Assembly (NCBI GenBank): GCA_900318265.1
Contig: ONKA01000002.1
Coordinates: forward strand, 1-39,169
Reading direction: 5' to 3'
DNA from: an uncultured Bacteroidales bacterium
GTDB lineage: Bacteria; Bacteroidota; Bacteroidia; Bacteroidales; F082
DNA length: 39,169 nt
Shown: positions 39,103 to 39,169 of the stretch, one piece after another
Layout: each line of letters opens with the position of its first letter
Position numbering within the stretch: position 1 is the first letter of the stretch
Position numbers and translations under genes: made by a program
Notes under the pieces: generated by a model
Database searches by the model: none
The model's input: the letters and a program-made list of their open reading frames with translations, nothing else
What the model was told of the DNA's origin: nothing

Positions 39103-39169
39103 ATGAGAAGAAATCTACTCGTCATCCTTGCCTTGTTGCTGGGCTTCACCACACTTCAAGCCAAGCCCG
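39103..39169 (+). CDS. Secreted protein, N-terminal fragment
   Basis: Only the first 22 codons are inside the window. They encode a signal peptide (MRRNLLVILALLLGFTTLQA, cleavage expected before KP), so the product is exported. No family can be assigned. Confidence 0.6.
   Translation, partial: MRRNLLVILALLLGFTTLQAKP

Overview
The window looks like chromosomal DNA of a Bacteroidota member, most likely an uncultivated Bacteroidales lineage. Three things point this way. Promoters repeatedly show the Bacteroidota -7 box TAnnTTTG. Start codons lack Shine-Dalgarno sequences. At least seven secreted proteins end in, or appear to end in, type IX secretion system (T9SS) C-terminal sorting domains (CTDs), most with the YPNP...G signature. 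No tRNA, rRNA, CRISPR array, transposase or phage gene was seen, and no gene-free stretch exceeds 300 bases.

Layout. Bases 1-70 hold the start of pyruvate phosphate dikinase (leftward). Bases 246-14231 are a surface-protein region: three large paralogous gingipain-like C25 cysteine peptidases (leftward; the last two form a tight operon), with a rightward operon of three paralogous secreted proteins carrying paired thrombospondin-type-3-like calcium loops lying between the first two. Bases 14321-17719 hold meso-diaminopimelate dehydrogenase and a lipoprotein GH3 glycosidase. A leftward block (23765 to 17712) encodes DnaX, an M13 metallopeptidase lipoprotein, a PlsC-type acyltransferase and an unknown two-TM protein. 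Going right from 23887 are a polysaccharide deacetylase-like protein coupled to a FemAB/GNAT-like protein, a small charged protein (leftward), uracil phosphoribosyltransferase, an NSS-family transporter, a ComEA-like helix-hairpin-helix membrane protein and a TPR/HTH membrane regulator. From 31287 comes a second secreted-protein run: a GLUG-repeat protein, a lipid- or surface-type T9SS cargo of unknown function, an Asp-box propeller protein and a frameshifted cargo gene. It is followed by a conserved secreted protein and the start of another.

The most unusual signal is a set of three unrelated short palindromic/REP-like repeat families scattered through the window. A is the GAGCCTGTCGAA type. 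B is the TGTAGAGACG...CGTCTCTACA type. C is an 85-bp nested palindrome. Many copies lie inside reading frames without breaking them: three CTDs (7601-7698, 32832-32865, 37542-37600) and the DnaX tau linker (22424-22585). Copies also lie at the start of two genes, where they supply a candidate ATG (GH3 at 15377, PlsC at 19797). Together they look like mobile palindromes that add short peptides to tolerant protein regions and can rewrite gene starts.

Second-tier signals are a probable one-base deletion in a cargo gene near 36497, near-identical signal-peptide and CTD DNA shared between neighbouring cargo genes, and two promoters whose -7 box ends 5 nt before the ATG (probable leaderless mRNAs).
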